Source of the DNA: an uncultured Mediterraneibacter sp.
GTDB lineage: Bacteria > Bacillota > Clostridia > Lachnospirales > Lachnospiraceae
Assembly (NCBI GenBank): GCA_944376695.1
Contig: CALWDM010000007.1
Location: 1 to 58,308, forward strand
Reading direction: 5' to 3'
Length of the DNA stretch: 58,308 nucleotides
The translations under genes were made by a program, and so were the position numbers. The notes below the pieces were generated by a model. It was not told the DNA's origin, searched no databases, and saw only the letters and a program-made list of their open reading frames with translations. This document shows positions 7,937 through 20,002 of this stretch, piece by piece; the stretch's first letter is position 1; each line of letters opens with the position of its first letter.

Positions 7937-8488
7937 ATGAATGAAAAAGTGGCAGCATATGACGCGAAGATGACAAAAACGATCAACAACCTTGACAGCG
8001 AACTGGCGACGATCCGCGCGGGACGCGCCAATCCCCATGTTCTGGACAAACTGACCGTAGATTACTACGGAGCTCCGACTCCGATCCAGCAGGTGGCGAA
8101 TGTGTCTGTGCCGGAGGCGCGCATGATCCAGATCCAGCCGTGGGAGAAGAGTCTGTTAAAGCAGATTGAAAAGGCGATCCTTACATCGGATATCGGCATC
8201 AACCCGACAAATGACGGGGCGTCCATCCGCCTTGTGTTCCCGGAACTTACGGAAGAGCGGAGAAAGGAGCTGGCAAAGGACGTAAAGAAAAAAGGCGAGG
8301 CGGCAAAGGTGGCTGTCCGCAATATCCGCCGCGACGGAAATATTGCTTTTAAGAAATTGAAAGGGACAGAGATCTCGGAGGACGGGATCAAGGATCTGGA
8401 GGACGAGCTTCAGAAGATCACAGATAAATATATCGAGAAGATCGACAAGATGGTTGAGGCAAAATCCAAAGAGATCATGACTGTGTAA
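7937..8488 (+). CDS. frr: Ribosome recycling factor
   Basis: RRF splits post-termination ribosomes together with EF-G. The 183-aa protein shows the conserved stretches LATIRAGRANPHVLD, VPEARMIQIQPW, IGINPTNDGASIRLVFPELTEERR and the C-terminal helix ITDKYIEKIDKM. Length is standard. It lies 33 bases after pyrH, with AGGAGG before the ATG. Confidence 0.98.
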   Translation: MNEKVAAYDAKMTKTINNLDSELATIRAGRANPHVLDKLTVDYYGAPTPIQQVANVSVPEARMIQIQPWEKSLLKQIEKAILTSDIGINPTNDGASIRLVFPELTEERRKELAKDVKKKGEAAKVAVRNIRRDGNIAFKKLKGTEISEDGIKDLEDELQKITDKYIEKIDKMVEAKSKEIMTV

Positions 8489-8511
8489 GCATCATACCGG
8501 ACATCAGGCAG

Positions 8512-8546
8512 AAAAGGGGGCTTTGAAATGGAAGGCTCCCTTTTGT
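8512..8546 (+). terminator. Terminator-like hairpin between frr and uppS
   Basis: AAAAGGGGGCTTT at 8512-8524 pairs with AAGGCTCCCTTTT at 8533-8544 with two G-U pairs, followed by TTTTGTCT. It may partly separate the translation genes from the envelope genes. uppS starts 33 bases further on. Confidence 0.6.
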
Positions 8547-8578
8547 CTGATAAGTGTGATAAAGGGAGAGGGAAGAAT

Positions 8579-9286
8579 ATGAAAGTACCACAGCATATCG
8601 CGATCATACTGGACGGCAACGGCAGATGGGCGAAAGCCAAGGGGATGCCGAGAAATTACGGACATGCCCAGGGGAGCAAGAACGTCGAGCGCATCTGCGA
8701 GGAAGCGTGGAGAATGGGGATCAAATACCTGACAGTCTACGCGTTTTCCACGGAGAACTGGAGCCGCCCCGAGGGCGAGGTGGCGGCGCTTATGACGCTG
8801 CTGCGCAATTACATGAAGACCTGCCTTAAGACAGCGGCGAAAAATGACATGAAGATCCGTGTGATTGGAGACGTCGAGCCGCTGGACGAGGATATCAGGA
8901 ACAGGATCCGGGAGCTGGAGGCGGCCACGGTCAACAACGGCGGGCTGAATTTTACCATTGCCCTTAATTACGGGAGCAGGGACGAGATGACGCGCGCTGC
9001 GAAGAAAATGGCGAAAGACTGTGCGGAAGGAAAGCTGGATCCTGAGCAGATCGATGAGTCTGTGTTTGAATCCTATCTGGATACGCACGGTATCCCGGAT
9101 CCGGATCTGATGATCCGCACCAGCGGGGAGCAGAGACTGTCCAATTATCTGCTCTGGCAGCTTGCTTATGCAGAGTTTTATTTTACAGATGTGCCGTGGC
9201 CGGACTTTACGAAGGATGAGCTGGCCAGGGCGGTGGAAGAATATAATCACAGGCACAGAAGATTCGGCGGTGCAGAGGAGGCGTAA
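8579..9286 (+). CDS. uppS: Isoprenyl (undecaprenyl) diphosphate synthase
   Basis: UppS makes the C55 lipid carrier for cell-wall precursors by cis-addition of isopentenyl diphosphate. The 235-aa product has AIILDGNGRWAK with the catalytic Asp, YAFSTENWSRP, and the C-terminal IRTSGEQRLSNYLLWQLAYAEF and WPDF. I place the start at 8579, behind AAAGGGAGAGGGA; an ATG 17 codons earlier lies inside the preceding hairpin and lacks a site. Confidence 0.97.
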   Translation: MKVPQHIAIILDGNGRWAKAKGMPRNYGHAQGSKNVERICEEAWRMGIKYLTVYAFSTENWSRPEGEVAALMTLLRNYMKTCLKTAAKNDMKIRVIGDVEPLDEDIRNRIRELEAATVNNGGLNFTIALNYGSRDEMTRAAKKMAKDCAEGKLDPEQIDESVFESYLDTHGIPDPDLMIRTSGEQRLSNYLLWQLAYAEFYFTDVPWPDFTKDELARAVEEYNHRHRRFGGAEEA

Positions 9287-9288
9287 AG

Positions 9289-10101
9289 ATGTTTAAGACA
9301 CGGCTGTTAAGCGGGATACTTTTGGTAATCATTGCTCTTGTCACAGTGATCACCGGAGGACCGCTTCTCTTTGGAGTGCTGCTTCTGATCAGCCTGATCG
9401 GAATGACAGAGCTGTATAAAGTGTTTGGTATCGAGAAGAAGCTCCCTGGGATCGTGGGCTGTTTTTTCGCAGCGCTGTACTATGGCCTGCTGTATTTTGA
9501 AGCCTGGCTTCCCGGCGAGAAGCTGACATGGTTTATGCTGCTGTTTATGGCATGTCTGATCTGCCAGATGGGCGTGCTTGTGTTCGCTTATCCGAAATAT
9601 AATACCCAGCAGATATTTGCCGCGTTTTTCGGCGTGTTTTATGTGGCGGTGATGCTGTCTTACATTTATCAGACCAGGCTCCTCGAAGGAGGCGTATTTA
9701 CGGTCTGGCTGGTGTTTATCTGCGCGTGGGGATGCGATACCTGTGCCTACTGTGTGGGAAAGCTCATCGGGAAGCATAAGATGGCGCCGGTCTTAAGCCC
9801 TAAGAAATCCGTGGAGGGCGGGATTGGCGGAGTTGCGGGCGCAGCGCTCATCGGGGTGCTCTATGCCCTTGCCATCAACCACTGGGGCGGGGCGGGAGCT
9901 GACATTGTCCAGTATGCGGTCATCGGAGCGGCAGGCGGGGCGATCTCCCAGATCGGCGACCTGGCGGCATCGGCCATCAAGCGTTATCACAATATCAAAG
10001 ATTACGGGAAGCTGATACCCGGACACGGGGGGATACTCGACCGGTTTGACAGTGTCATCTTCACCGCGCCTATCATATATTATCTTGCAGTGTTCCTCTG
10101 A
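9289..10101 (+). CDS. cdsA: Phosphatidate cytidylyltransferase
   Basis: CdsA makes CDP-diacylglycerol from phosphatidate and CTP in the membrane. This 270-aa protein is hydrophobic with about seven segments and ends in the family signature AIKRYHNIKDYGKLIPGHGG followed by LDRFDS, which holds the metal-binding residues. It begins 2 bases after the uppS stop, with GAGGAGG in the end of uppS, so translation is likely coupled. Confidence 0.96.
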   Translation: MFKTRLLSGILLVIIALVTVITGGPLLFGVLLLISLIGMTELYKVFGIEKKLPGIVGCFFAALYYGLLYFEAWLPGEKLTWFMLLFMACLICQMGVLVFAYPKYNTQQIFAAFFGVFYVAVMLSYIYQTRLLEGGVFTVWLVFICAWGCDTCAYCVGKLIGKHKMAPVLSPKKSVEGGIGGVAGAALIGVLYALAINHWGGAGADIVQYAVIGAAGGAISQIGDLAASAIKRYHNIKDYGKLIPGHGGILDRFDSVIFTAPIIYYLAVFL

Positions 10102-10173
10102 GAAAAATGACAGGATGTATGCCGCATCCTGCAAAGCTTTGAGAACGGGGGCAGAGAAATGAGGTAAAACAAT

Positions 10174-11316
10174 ATGAAAAAGATAGCTGTTCTAGGGTCT
10201 ACCGGGTCCATTGGGACGCAGACCCTTGAGATCGTAAGGACGAACAAAGATATCCAGGTGACAGCCCTGACGGCAGGGAGCAACATTGAACTTCTTGAAG
10301 CGCAGATCCGGGAATTCAGCCCGAAACTTGCCGCTGTATGGGATGAGGAAAAAGCGGCGGAGCTCAAAAGCAGGGTGAGGGATCTGGATGTGCGCGTGTT
10401 TTCCGGAATGGACGGGCTCCTTGCCGCGGCGGCAGAGCCGGAAGCGGAGATCCTGGTCACTGCCATTGTGGGGATGATCGGCATCCTGCCCACGATCGAG
10501 GCGATAAAAGCGGGCAAGGACATCGCGCTTGCGAATAAAGAGACTCTGGTAACGGCAGGACATATCATCATGCCCCTTGCGAGAAAAAATCAAGTGTCCA
10601 TCCTGCCTGTGGACAGCGAGCACAGCGCTATCTTCCAGTCGCTTCAGGGAGGACAGGAAAAGGCGCTGCACAAGATCCTCCTGACTGCGTCCGGCGGCCC
10701 CTTCCGCGGGAAGAAAAGGGAAGAGCTGGCAGACATCCGGGTGGAGGACGCGCTGAAGCACCCGAACTGGACGATGGGGCGGAAGATCACCATTGATTCC
10801 TCGACCATGATCAATAAAGGGCTGGAGGTGATCGAGGCAAAATGGCTCTTTGACGTGAGTGTGGATCAGATCCAGGTCGTGGTACAGCCGCAGAGTATTA
10901 TCCATTCCATGGTGGAATACGAGGACGGGGCAGTGATCGCCCAGCTTGGCACGCCGGATATGAAGCTTCCGATCCAGTATGCCCTCTATTATCCTGAGAG
11001 AAGGGATCTTCCGGGGGAACGCCTGGATTTCAGCACTCTAACTGAGATTACTTTTGGACAGCCGGATATGGAGACTTTTTATGGCCTGAAGTTGGCTTAC
11101 CGGGCAGGCAGGGAAGGCGGCACACTGCCGACGGTATTCAATGCGGCGAATGAGCGTGCGGTGGCGCTCTTCCTTGACCGGAAGATCAGTTACCTTCAGA
11201 TCCCTGAGATCATACAGGAATGCATGGAAGCGCATGTGAATATTCTGTGCCCGGATGTGGAAACGATACTGAAGACTGAACAGGAAACATATGAATTTAT
11301 TAAAAAAAGGTGGTAA
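10174..11316 (+). CDS. dxr: 1-deoxy-D-xylulose-5-phosphate reductoisomerase
   Basis: Dxr makes MEP, the second step of the non-mevalonate isoprenoid pathway that feeds UppS. The 380-aa enzyme has the NADPH motif GSTGSIGTQTLEI at residues 7-19, LANKETLVTAG, VDSEHSAIFQ with metal-binding residues, HPNWTMGRKITIDSSTM and NKGLEVIEAKWLF. Length is normal. It ends 3 bases before rseP. Confidence 0.98.
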   Translation: MKKIAVLGSTGSIGTQTLEIVRTNKDIQVTALTAGSNIELLEAQIREFSPKLAAVWDEEKAAELKSRVRDLDVRVFSGMDGLLAAAAEPEAEILVTAIVGMIGILPTIEAIKAGKDIALANKETLVTAGHIIMPLARKNQVSILPVDSEHSAIFQSLQGGQEKALHKILLTASGGPFRGKKREELADIRVEDALKHPNWTMGRKITIDSSTMINKGLEVIEAKWLFDVSVDQIQVVVQPQSIIHSMVEYEDGAVIAQLGTPDMKLPIQYALYYPERRDLPGERLDFSTLTEITFGQPDMETFYGLKLAYRAGREGGTLPTVFNAANERAVALFLDRKISYLQIPEIIQECMEAHVNILCPDVETILKTEQETYEFIKKRW

Positions 11317-11319
11317 TAC

Positions 11320-12351
11320 ATGGGAATAATTATAGCGATTCTATTATTTAGTTTTATTGTAATTTTTCACGAACTTGGACATTTCACACTGGCGAAAAAG
11401 AACGGCATCCGGGTGGATGAGTTCTCACTCGGACTTGGCCCCACACTGTTCGGAAAGCAGTTTGGAGAGACGTATTTTTGTGTAAAACTTTTTCCTTTCG
11501 GCGGAGCGTGTATGATGGGGGAGGATAATGCGGAGGATACTTCCCCGAACAGCTTTAACAGTAAATCTGTGTGGGCGAGGATGTCTGTCATCGTGGGGGG
11601 GCCTGTGTTCAATCTGATCCTGGCATGGATCTTCTGTATGATCATCATCGGGGTAGCAGGATATCACCCGCCGGTCGTGGCGGAGGTACTGGATGGCTCT
11701 TCCGCCCAGGAGCAGGGGCTCAGGGAAGGAGATGTCATCAAAGAGATCAATGGGCGCAGCGTCCATATCTGGGATGACATAAACCTCTATACTTTAACAC
11801 ATGCGAAAGACGTTCCTTTCGAGATCGTGTATGAAAGAGACGGAGAAGAATATACTGCTGAGGTGGAGCCGAGAGTGCTGGATGAAAGCGGCTCAAAGCT
11901 TCTGGGAGTAGTCAGCGGAGAGATCGAGAAGCCGGGATTTGCGGGCACGATGAAGTATGGCTTCTATCAGCTGGAATACTGGGTGCGCTATACTGTGGAC
12001 AGCCTGCGCATGCTCGTGACGGGACAGGCGGGGCTGAGAGATCTGTCCGGACCGGTGGGAATCGTGACCGTGGTCAGTGATGTGTATGAAACGGCGGCTC
12101 CGGCGGGAGCGGCGGCGATCATCCTGAGTATGATGAATTTCGGGACGCTGCTGACAGCGAACCTGGGGATTATGAATCTCCTGCCGCTGCCGGCGCTGGA
12201 TGGAGGAAGACTTGTATTCCTGATCCTTGAGGCGGTCCGGAAGAAGAGAGTGCCGCCGGAGAAGGAAGGAATGGTGCATTTCGCGGGATTTGCGGCGCTG
12301 ATGATACTTATGGTCATTGTGATGTATAATGACATTATGAAATTGTTTTGA
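11320..12351 (+). CDS. rseP: RIP zinc metalloprotease RseP/RasP
   Basis: This site-2 intramembrane protease cleaves membrane-bound anti-sigma factors and leftover signal peptides. The 343-aa product carries HELGH at residues 17-21 in the first membrane segment, a single PDZ domain at about 110-185, and the C-terminal NLLPLPALDGGRL motif in a late membrane segment. Bacillus RasP has this single-PDZ layout. It follows dxr by 3 bases and closes the block at the hairpin at 12371. Confidence 0.96.
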   Translation: MGIIIAILLFSFIVIFHELGHFTLAKKNGIRVDEFSLGLGPTLFGKQFGETYFCVKLFPFGGACMMGEDNAEDTSPNSFNSKSVWARMSVIVGGPVFNLILAWIFCMIIIGVAGYHPPVVAEVLDGSSAQEQGLREGDVIKEINGRSVHIWDDINLYTLTHAKDVPFEIVYERDGEEYTAEVEPRVLDESGSKLLGVVSGEIEKPGFAGTMKYGFYQLEYWVRYTVDSLRMLVTGQAGLRDLSGPVGIVTVVSDVYETAAPAGAAAIILSMMNFGTLLTANLGIMNLLPLPALDGGRLVFLILEAVRKKRVPPEKEGMVHFAGFAALMILMVIVMYNDIMKLF

Positions 12352-12370
12352 GAGACAGGAATTATTGGGG

Positions 12371-12406
12371 AGACTGCTGTATGAAGTTCGTGCGGCAGTC
12401 TTTTCT
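12371..12406 (+). terminator. Terminator after rseP
   Basis: AGACTGCTG pairs with CGGCAGTCT (one G-T pair) around a loop of about 13 bases, followed by TTTTCT. It ends the pyrH-rseP block. Confidence 0.8.
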
Positions 12407-12528
12407 GAAATAAAGGATAAGGTATCAAACAGAAAAAATGAAACTATGGAGAGAAAAGCAGTGTGTTCTAAATCACCCGGGTCCATTATATAATTAAAAA
12501 GATTACAGATCAGATTCGGGAGATATAA

Positions 12529-13791
12529 ATGGCACATATAAGAGCAATGCAGGAAGCGTCAGAAAAAGGAAAACTCCAGATCAACGTCACTTCCACCGTG
12601 GGCGGGCGTCCCATAGCGGATGCCAGGATTTCCATATCTTACACAGGAGTCCCTGAGAATACGCTGGAGAGAGTAGAGACCGACTCTTCCGGACAGACAG
12701 AGGTCCTGGAGCTGGATGCGCCGCCGGAGGAGTGGAGTCTGGACCCGGATAATGAAAGGCAGCCATATTCGGAGTATACTCTGGATATCAGCGCTCCGGG
12801 ATTTGAGCCGGTGAGCATCGCCGGGGCTGAGATACTGGCAAATGTAAAAGCGATACAGAACGTCAGGATGAGACCGAGCGATGTGGGCAGGGAAGAGGAA
12901 GAAGTGTTCGTCATCCCTGCTCATACTTTGTATGCGGAGTATCCGCCGAAGATTGCGGAAGATGAGATAAAGCCTGTAAATGAAACCGGGGAGATCGTTT
13001 TAAGCCGGGTCGTCGTGCCGGAATATATTGTGGTGCATGACGGGTCGCCCCGTGATACGACAGCTGCAAATTATTACGTCAAATATAAAGATTACATCAA
13101 GAATGTCGCGTCCAGCGAGATTTATGCTACCTGGCCGGCCAATACCATACGGGCGAATGTTCTGGCAATCATGTCTTTCACCCTGAACCGGGTGTATACG
13201 GAGTGGTACCGGAACCGGGGGTATGACTTTACGATCACTTCTTCGACAGCTTTTGACCACAAATGGATCCCGGAACGCAATATATATGATACAATATCCG
13301 TGATCGTGGATGAGCTGTTTGCAGATTATCTTTCAAGGCCGAATGTGCGGCAGCCCATCCTGACCCAGTACTGTGACGGAAGGCGGGTGACCTGCCCGAA
13401 CTGGATGACACAGTGGGGGTCAAAAGAACTGGGAGACCAGGGATACTCGCCGATCGAGATCCTCCGGTATTTCTACGGAGATGATATGTACATTAATACC
13501 GCGGAGGAAATCTCAGGTATACCGGCATCCTGGCCGGGATATACTCTGGAGGAAGGCTCCAGCGGGGAAAAGGTTAGGCAGATGCAGGAACAGCTCAATG
13601 TGATCGCCGGAGCTTATCCCGCTCTGCCGAAGATTACTGCTGACGGGATTTACGGACCTGCGACGGAGCAGGCAGTGAGAGAATTCCAGTCGGTTTTTGG
13701 GCTTCCGGTAACAGGAAAAGTTGATTATTCCACATGGTATAAGATTTCTGAGATCTATGTTGGAGTGTCCAGGATTGCGGAGCTTACCTGA
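12529..13791 (+). CDS. SpoIID-like protein with a C-terminal peptidoglycan-binding domain
   Basis: This 420-aa protein starts with a ~110-residue beta-rich region resembling carboxypeptidase regulatory-like folds (LQINVTSTVGGRPIADARIS). The central region (SSEIYATWPANTIRANVLAI, SFTLNRVYTEWY, YDFTITSSTAFDHKWI, TQYCDGRRVTCPNWMTQWGS) recalls the SpoIID lytic transglycosylase domain. A peptidoglycan-binding repeat (GSSGEKVRQMQEQLN ... DGIYGPATEQAVREFQ) lies at about 340-410. No signal peptide is seen, which would suit a protein acting in the developing spore. A role in spore wall or cortex remodelling is inferred; catalytic residues were not confirmed. A TATAAT at 12489 could start it. Confidence 0.75.
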   Translation: MAHIRAMQEASEKGKLQINVTSTVGGRPIADARISISYTGVPENTLERVETDSSGQTEVLELDAPPEEWSLDPDNERQPYSEYTLDISAPGFEPVSIAGAEILANVKAIQNVRMRPSDVGREEEEVFVIPAHTLYAEYPPKIAEDEIKPVNETGEIVLSRVVVPEYIVVHDGSPRDTTAANYYVKYKDYIKNVASSEIYATWPANTIRANVLAIMSFTLNRVYTEWYRNRGYDFTITSSTAFDHKWIPERNIYDTISVIVDELFADYLSRPNVRQPILTQYCDGRRVTCPNWMTQWGSKELGDQGYSPIEILRYFYGDDMYINTAEEISGIPASWPGYTLEEGSSGEKVRQMQEQLNVIAGAYPALPKITADGIYGPATEQAVREFQSVFGLPVTGKVDYSTWYKISEIYVGVSRIAELT

Positions 13792-13848
13792 TCCCGGAAC
13801 CGGGTACAGGATAAAGGAGCCTTTGCGGCGGGTTCGGAGAGGAGAAAC

Positions 13849-15099
13849 ATGGCTGACAGAAGAAGGAGACACAGAAGGAAACGGGCAGGGACTGCAGGCT
13901 GTCTCTGCGCCCTGGCGCTGTTTGCCGGGGCGGGCGCTCTTGCGGCGTATGCTCTGCCCTGGGCGCAGGCGGAGCTGGGCGGTATGTTAAAGATAATCGC
14001 GGGAAAAGAAGCCGAGGAGACAGTAAATGCTGTCTCTGAACAGGGGGCTGACTTCCCGGAGCTTACTGTAACTGTGGAGGAAGTGGAAGGAGACTTTTAC
14101 TATCAGAATCTCCGTGAAGAGGAACAGACAGTATACAGGGAACTGCTCCAGGGGGTACAGGGGATGGAGGAATGCATCCTGCTCCATGCAGGCAGGGAGG
14201 ATCATCCCGAAAAAGTATATGAGTATCTGCTCTGCGACCGGCCAGAATTGTTCTGGTGTGATGGAAGCTCGAGGATGACGGTCTATGACAGTTATACCGA
14301 ATTTTATCCGGGATACTCCTGTGATACTGATATACGGAATCAGAGACAGGCAAAGATCGATGCGGCAGCTCAGGAGTGCATCAGAGGGATCGATGCAGAA
14401 GCGCCGCAATATGACAGGATCAAATATGTTTTTGAGTATATTGTAAATACGGTAGACTATGATGAAAACGCGCCGGATAATCAGAATATTTACAGCGCTC
14501 TTGTGGGAAAAAGGTCAGTCTGCGCCGGATATTCCAGGGCAGTTCAGTATCTGCTGGGAAGGCTTGGAATAGAGACGATCTATGTGGTCGGCACTGTCGA
14601 AGGGCAGGGCGCACATGCGTGGAATATCGTAAATTGTGACGGAAAGTATTATCAGCTTGATGTGACTTTTGCGGATCCGGTATTTTATGCTGCGGAGAGC
14701 GGGGAAAAGCTTCCGGAGAATGTCATTAATTATGATTATCTGTGCTGCACTGATGCGGAGATCGCCGTGGACCATGTCCAGAGCAGGGATGTGGCTTATC
14801 CTGTATGTGACCAGGATGACCTTAATTATTACAGGATGAACGGCATGTACTACGAGTCTTTTGATCCGCAGCTTCTTTTATCAGATATGAACGGGAGTAT
14901 CTACGCCGGGGAGGAAATGTTCGTGTGCAAATTTTCAGCTCCGTCTGTGTACGGGCAGGCCAGAGATACAGTCATCAATGATCTGTTCCCGAAAGCCGCG
15001 CAGAATCTGGCTTCCAGCTATGGTCTGGACCGTGTGAGCTATACTTATGCAGAGGATGCGGAGCACTGCAGAATTACGGTATTCTGGAGTTATCAGTGA
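13849..15099 (+). CDS. Transglutaminase-like (cysteine protease fold) protein, membrane-anchored
   Basis: After the basic N-terminus RRRRHRRKRAG a single hydrophobic segment (about residues 13-33) would anchor this 416-aa protein with the rest outside. The transglutaminase-like triad is visible in RSVCAGYSRA (Cys), GAHAWNIV (His) and YYQLDVTFADP (Asp). Such domains in Gram-positive surface proteins act as cysteine proteases or cross-linking enzymes on the wall. The gene follows the SpoIID-like gene by 57 bases with GGAGAGGAG upstream, so it may share its transcript. Substrate is unknown. Confidence 0.85.
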   Translation: MADRRRRHRRKRAGTAGCLCALALFAGAGALAAYALPWAQAELGGMLKIIAGKEAEETVNAVSEQGADFPELTVTVEEVEGDFYYQNLREEEQTVYRELLQGVQGMEECILLHAGREDHPEKVYEYLLCDRPELFWCDGSSRMTVYDSYTEFYPGYSCDTDIRNQRQAKIDAAAQECIRGIDAEAPQYDRIKYVFEYIVNTVDYDENAPDNQNIYSALVGKRSVCAGYSRAVQYLLGRLGIETIYVVGTVEGQGAHAWNIVNCDGKYYQLDVTFADPVFYAAESGEKLPENVINYDYLCCTDAEIAVDHVQSRDVAYPVCDQDDLNYYRMNGMYYESFDPQLLLSDMNGSIYAGEEMFVCKFSAPSVYGQARDTVINDLFPKAAQNLASSYGLDRVSYTYAEDAEHCRITVFWSYQ

Positions 15100-15202
15100 C
15101 TGTATCTGACTGTGAAAGGGGCGGCGGATCAGGGAAAAACATGGCACAAAAATTTATGAAATTATTACAAATTTCAGAGACTTTTTTTGGCTAGTATTTT
15201 TC

Positions 15203-15231
15203 TGGACAAAGTAATCGATTTTTGCTAATAT
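15203..15231 (+). promoter_or_regulatory. Promoter of the licT operon
   Basis: TGGACA (15203-15208), a 17-base spacer and TAATAT (15226-15231). Transcription would start about 25 bases before the RNA antiterminator element at 15261. Confidence 0.65.
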
Positions 15232-15260
15232 ATCTGTGGTTAAAAAAGTATAAGAGTTAA

Positions 15261-15299
15261 GGCTTGTTACTGAAATGTGATCATCGTCAGGCAAGACCT
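15261..15299 (+). promoter_or_regulatory. LicT/SacY-type ribonucleic antiterminator (RAT1)
   Basis: GGCTTGTTACTGAAATG opens the element and GGCAAGACCT closes it, the asymmetric two-arm layout bound by BglG/LicT proteins. Its 3' part overlaps the 5' arm of the terminator at 15293-15337, so the two structures exclude each other. This is the classic arrangement for antitermination upstream of licT. Confidence 0.88.
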
Positions 15300-15337
15300 G
15301 TAGTCCGAATGTTTTAGTCGGATTACGGGTCTTTTTT
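15293..15337 (+). terminator. LicT-controlled terminator
   Basis: AGACCTGTAGTCCGA pairs with TCGGATTACGGGTCT over 15 bp with two G-U pairs, followed by six or seven T. Binding of LicT to RAT1 would block this stem. Confidence 0.9.
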
Positions 15338-15372
15338 GTTTAACAGGGAACCTTGTCCCCTGTTAAACAAAA
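15334..15372. repeat. Perfect 15-bp inverted repeat sharing the terminator T-tract
   Basis: TTTTGTTTAACAGGG (15334-15348) pairs with CCCTGTTAAACAAAA (15358-15372) around a 9-base loop. The left arm contains the T-run of the preceding terminator. Confidence 0.75.
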
Positions 15373-15376
15373 CGCT

Positions 15377-15452
15377 CCGCGAGAATGCGCAGGGATTCGG
15401 AGACGTATTATGTCAGCCGAAGCTGACCCGAATCCCACGCCAGGACTCGCGG
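15377..15452. repeat. Nested hairpin element in the licT leader
   Basis: Three nested stems are visible: CCGCGAG/CTCGCGG outside, GGGATTCGG/CCGAATCCC in the middle, and GTCAGC-CGAA-GCTGAC at the tip, separated by internal loops. It ends 32 bases before the licT ATG. It is not needed for the RAT/terminator switch and could be a small mobile palindrome or an added RNA control element. Confidence 0.6.
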
Positions 15453-15483
15453 GTGAGTCTTGAATTGTCGGGAGGCTGAAGGG

Positions 15484-16365
15484 ATGAAAGTGAACAAAAT
15501 ACTGAACAACAATCTCGTTTTGTCCAGAAATGCAGAAAATGAGGAGATCATTGTGAAAGGACTGGGGATTGGTTTCCATGCAAAACGCGGAGATAAGATA
15601 GATGAAACTCTGATCGAGAAAATCTTTTATCCTGAGAACCACCAGAACAGTATTCAGATCCAGCAGTATCTGCTGTCGATTCCGGAAGAGTATCTGGATT
15701 TTGTGCAGCGGTTCGTGGATCAGGTCAGAAAAGAGGATCCGGATCTGCGTCTGAACAACAGCATCTATCTTTCCCTGAGCGATCACATTATGGGAACTGT
15801 GGAAAGATTCAGAAACGGGATCAGCCTGAAAAATGTCCTTCTGCTCGATATTCAGCAGCTTTATAAAAAGGAGTATGAGTATGGACTTAAAATGGCAGAA
15901 GAGGCGAATCGGGAATTTGAGATACAGCTCCCCCCAGATGAGGCGGGGTTTATTGCCCTTCATTTTGTAAATGCGGAAGAGGGGCAGCAGAACAGCGACA
16001 ATTATCAGATCGCCATGATCGTAAACCAGGTTCAGGAGATCGTGAAAACCTATTTTTCAGATATCACTTTCAATGAGTCAAGCTTATATTATCAGAGATT
16101 TCTGACTCATTTAAAATATTTTGCACAGAGATATCTCCACAAAGAGTTACAGTATGATGAGGATGAGAAGCTGTTTCAGATCATACAGGAGCAGTGCCGC
16201 GAGGCATTTGGATGTGTGAAGCTGATTTATCTTATGATGGAGGAGAAATATCAGTATGCTCTGAATAAAGAAGAGATGATCTACCTTTCCCTCCATATTC
16301 AGACAAATGTGGATAAGTCCCGCGCAGCTGCGAAAAAAGCGGCTGAAACAGAGAAAGAGGACTGA
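15484..16365 (+). CDS. licT: LicT/BglG-family transcription antiterminator
   Basis: LicT binds RAT RNA to stop premature termination when beta-glucosides are available. The 293-aa product has the RNA-binding domain at residues 1-~55 (KVNKILNNNLVLSRN) and two PTS regulation domains. Candidate phosphorylated histidines sit in LSLSDHIMG and FIALHFVNAE (PRD1) and in FLTHLKYFAQR and YLSLHIQTN (PRD2). The ATG at 15484 follows GGGAGGC; an upstream TTG in frame has no site. The PTS and phospho-glucosidase genes follow, which defines its targets. Confidence 0.95.
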   Translation: MKVNKILNNNLVLSRNAENEEIIVKGLGIGFHAKRGDKIDETLIEKIFYPENHQNSIQIQQYLLSIPEEYLDFVQRFVDQVRKEDPDLRLNNSIYLSLSDHIMGTVERFRNGISLKNVLLLDIQQLYKKEYEYGLKMAEEANREFEIQLPPDEAGFIALHFVNAEEGQQNSDNYQIAMIVNQVQEIVKTYFSDITFNESSLYYQRFLTHLKYFAQRYLHKELQYDEDEKLFQIIQEQCREAFGCVKLIYLMMEEKYQYALNKEEMIYLSLHIQTNVDKSRAAAKKAAETEKED

Positions 16366-16407
16366 ACGGCCTGTTTTATGGACAGTTCAGACAGTACAGG
16401 AAGCATT

Positions 16408-16450
16408 GGCTTGTGACTGATATGTACGGCCGGCGTATCGGGCAAGACCT
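16408..16450 (+). promoter_or_regulatory. Second RAT-like element (RAT2) between licT and the PTS gene
   Basis: GGCTTGTGACTGATATG and GGCAAGACCT reproduce the two conserved ends of RAT1 with a longer middle. No terminator stem with a T-run follows before the PTS ATG at 16488. LicT could still bind it, affecting RNA stability or translation, or it may be left from a lost terminator. Confidence 0.7.
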
Positions 16451-16487
16451 TTCAATAAATAATCAAACTATTTTAAGGAGAACAGCC

Positions 16488-19809
<3,322 letters not shown>

Positions 19810-19839
19810 TATCCGGGTTTTCGGAACAAAAAGTTATTG

Positions 19840-19868
19840 TTGAAATATAGCCTCAGTTGTAGTATAAT
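19840..19868 (+). promoter_or_regulatory. Promoter of carAB
   Basis: TTGAAA (19840-19845), a 17-base spacer and a perfect TATAAT (19863-19868). A leader hairpin (GGCGCTCT-GGA with TCCAAGAGTGCC, 19889-19920, then TTTGCT) follows about 20 bases downstream. It might attenuate, but its T-run is poor and no PyrR-type loop is evident. Confidence 0.75.
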
Positions 19869-20002
19869 CTTTACAATTTGAGAACGAGGGCGCTCTGGAT
19901 CAAAAGACTCCAAGAGTGCCTTTGCTATGTAACGGCACAGCCGGAGAAGGCTGGTTTTCAGATTGCTGGCTATTGATCTATACGAAGGGAAAGGGTGAAC
20001 AG

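Noticed and set aside
19889-19925. PyrR-type attenuator in the carA leader
   Set aside because: There is a hairpin but no PyrR-binding loop consensus, and the T-run is poor. Kept only as a note with the promoter.
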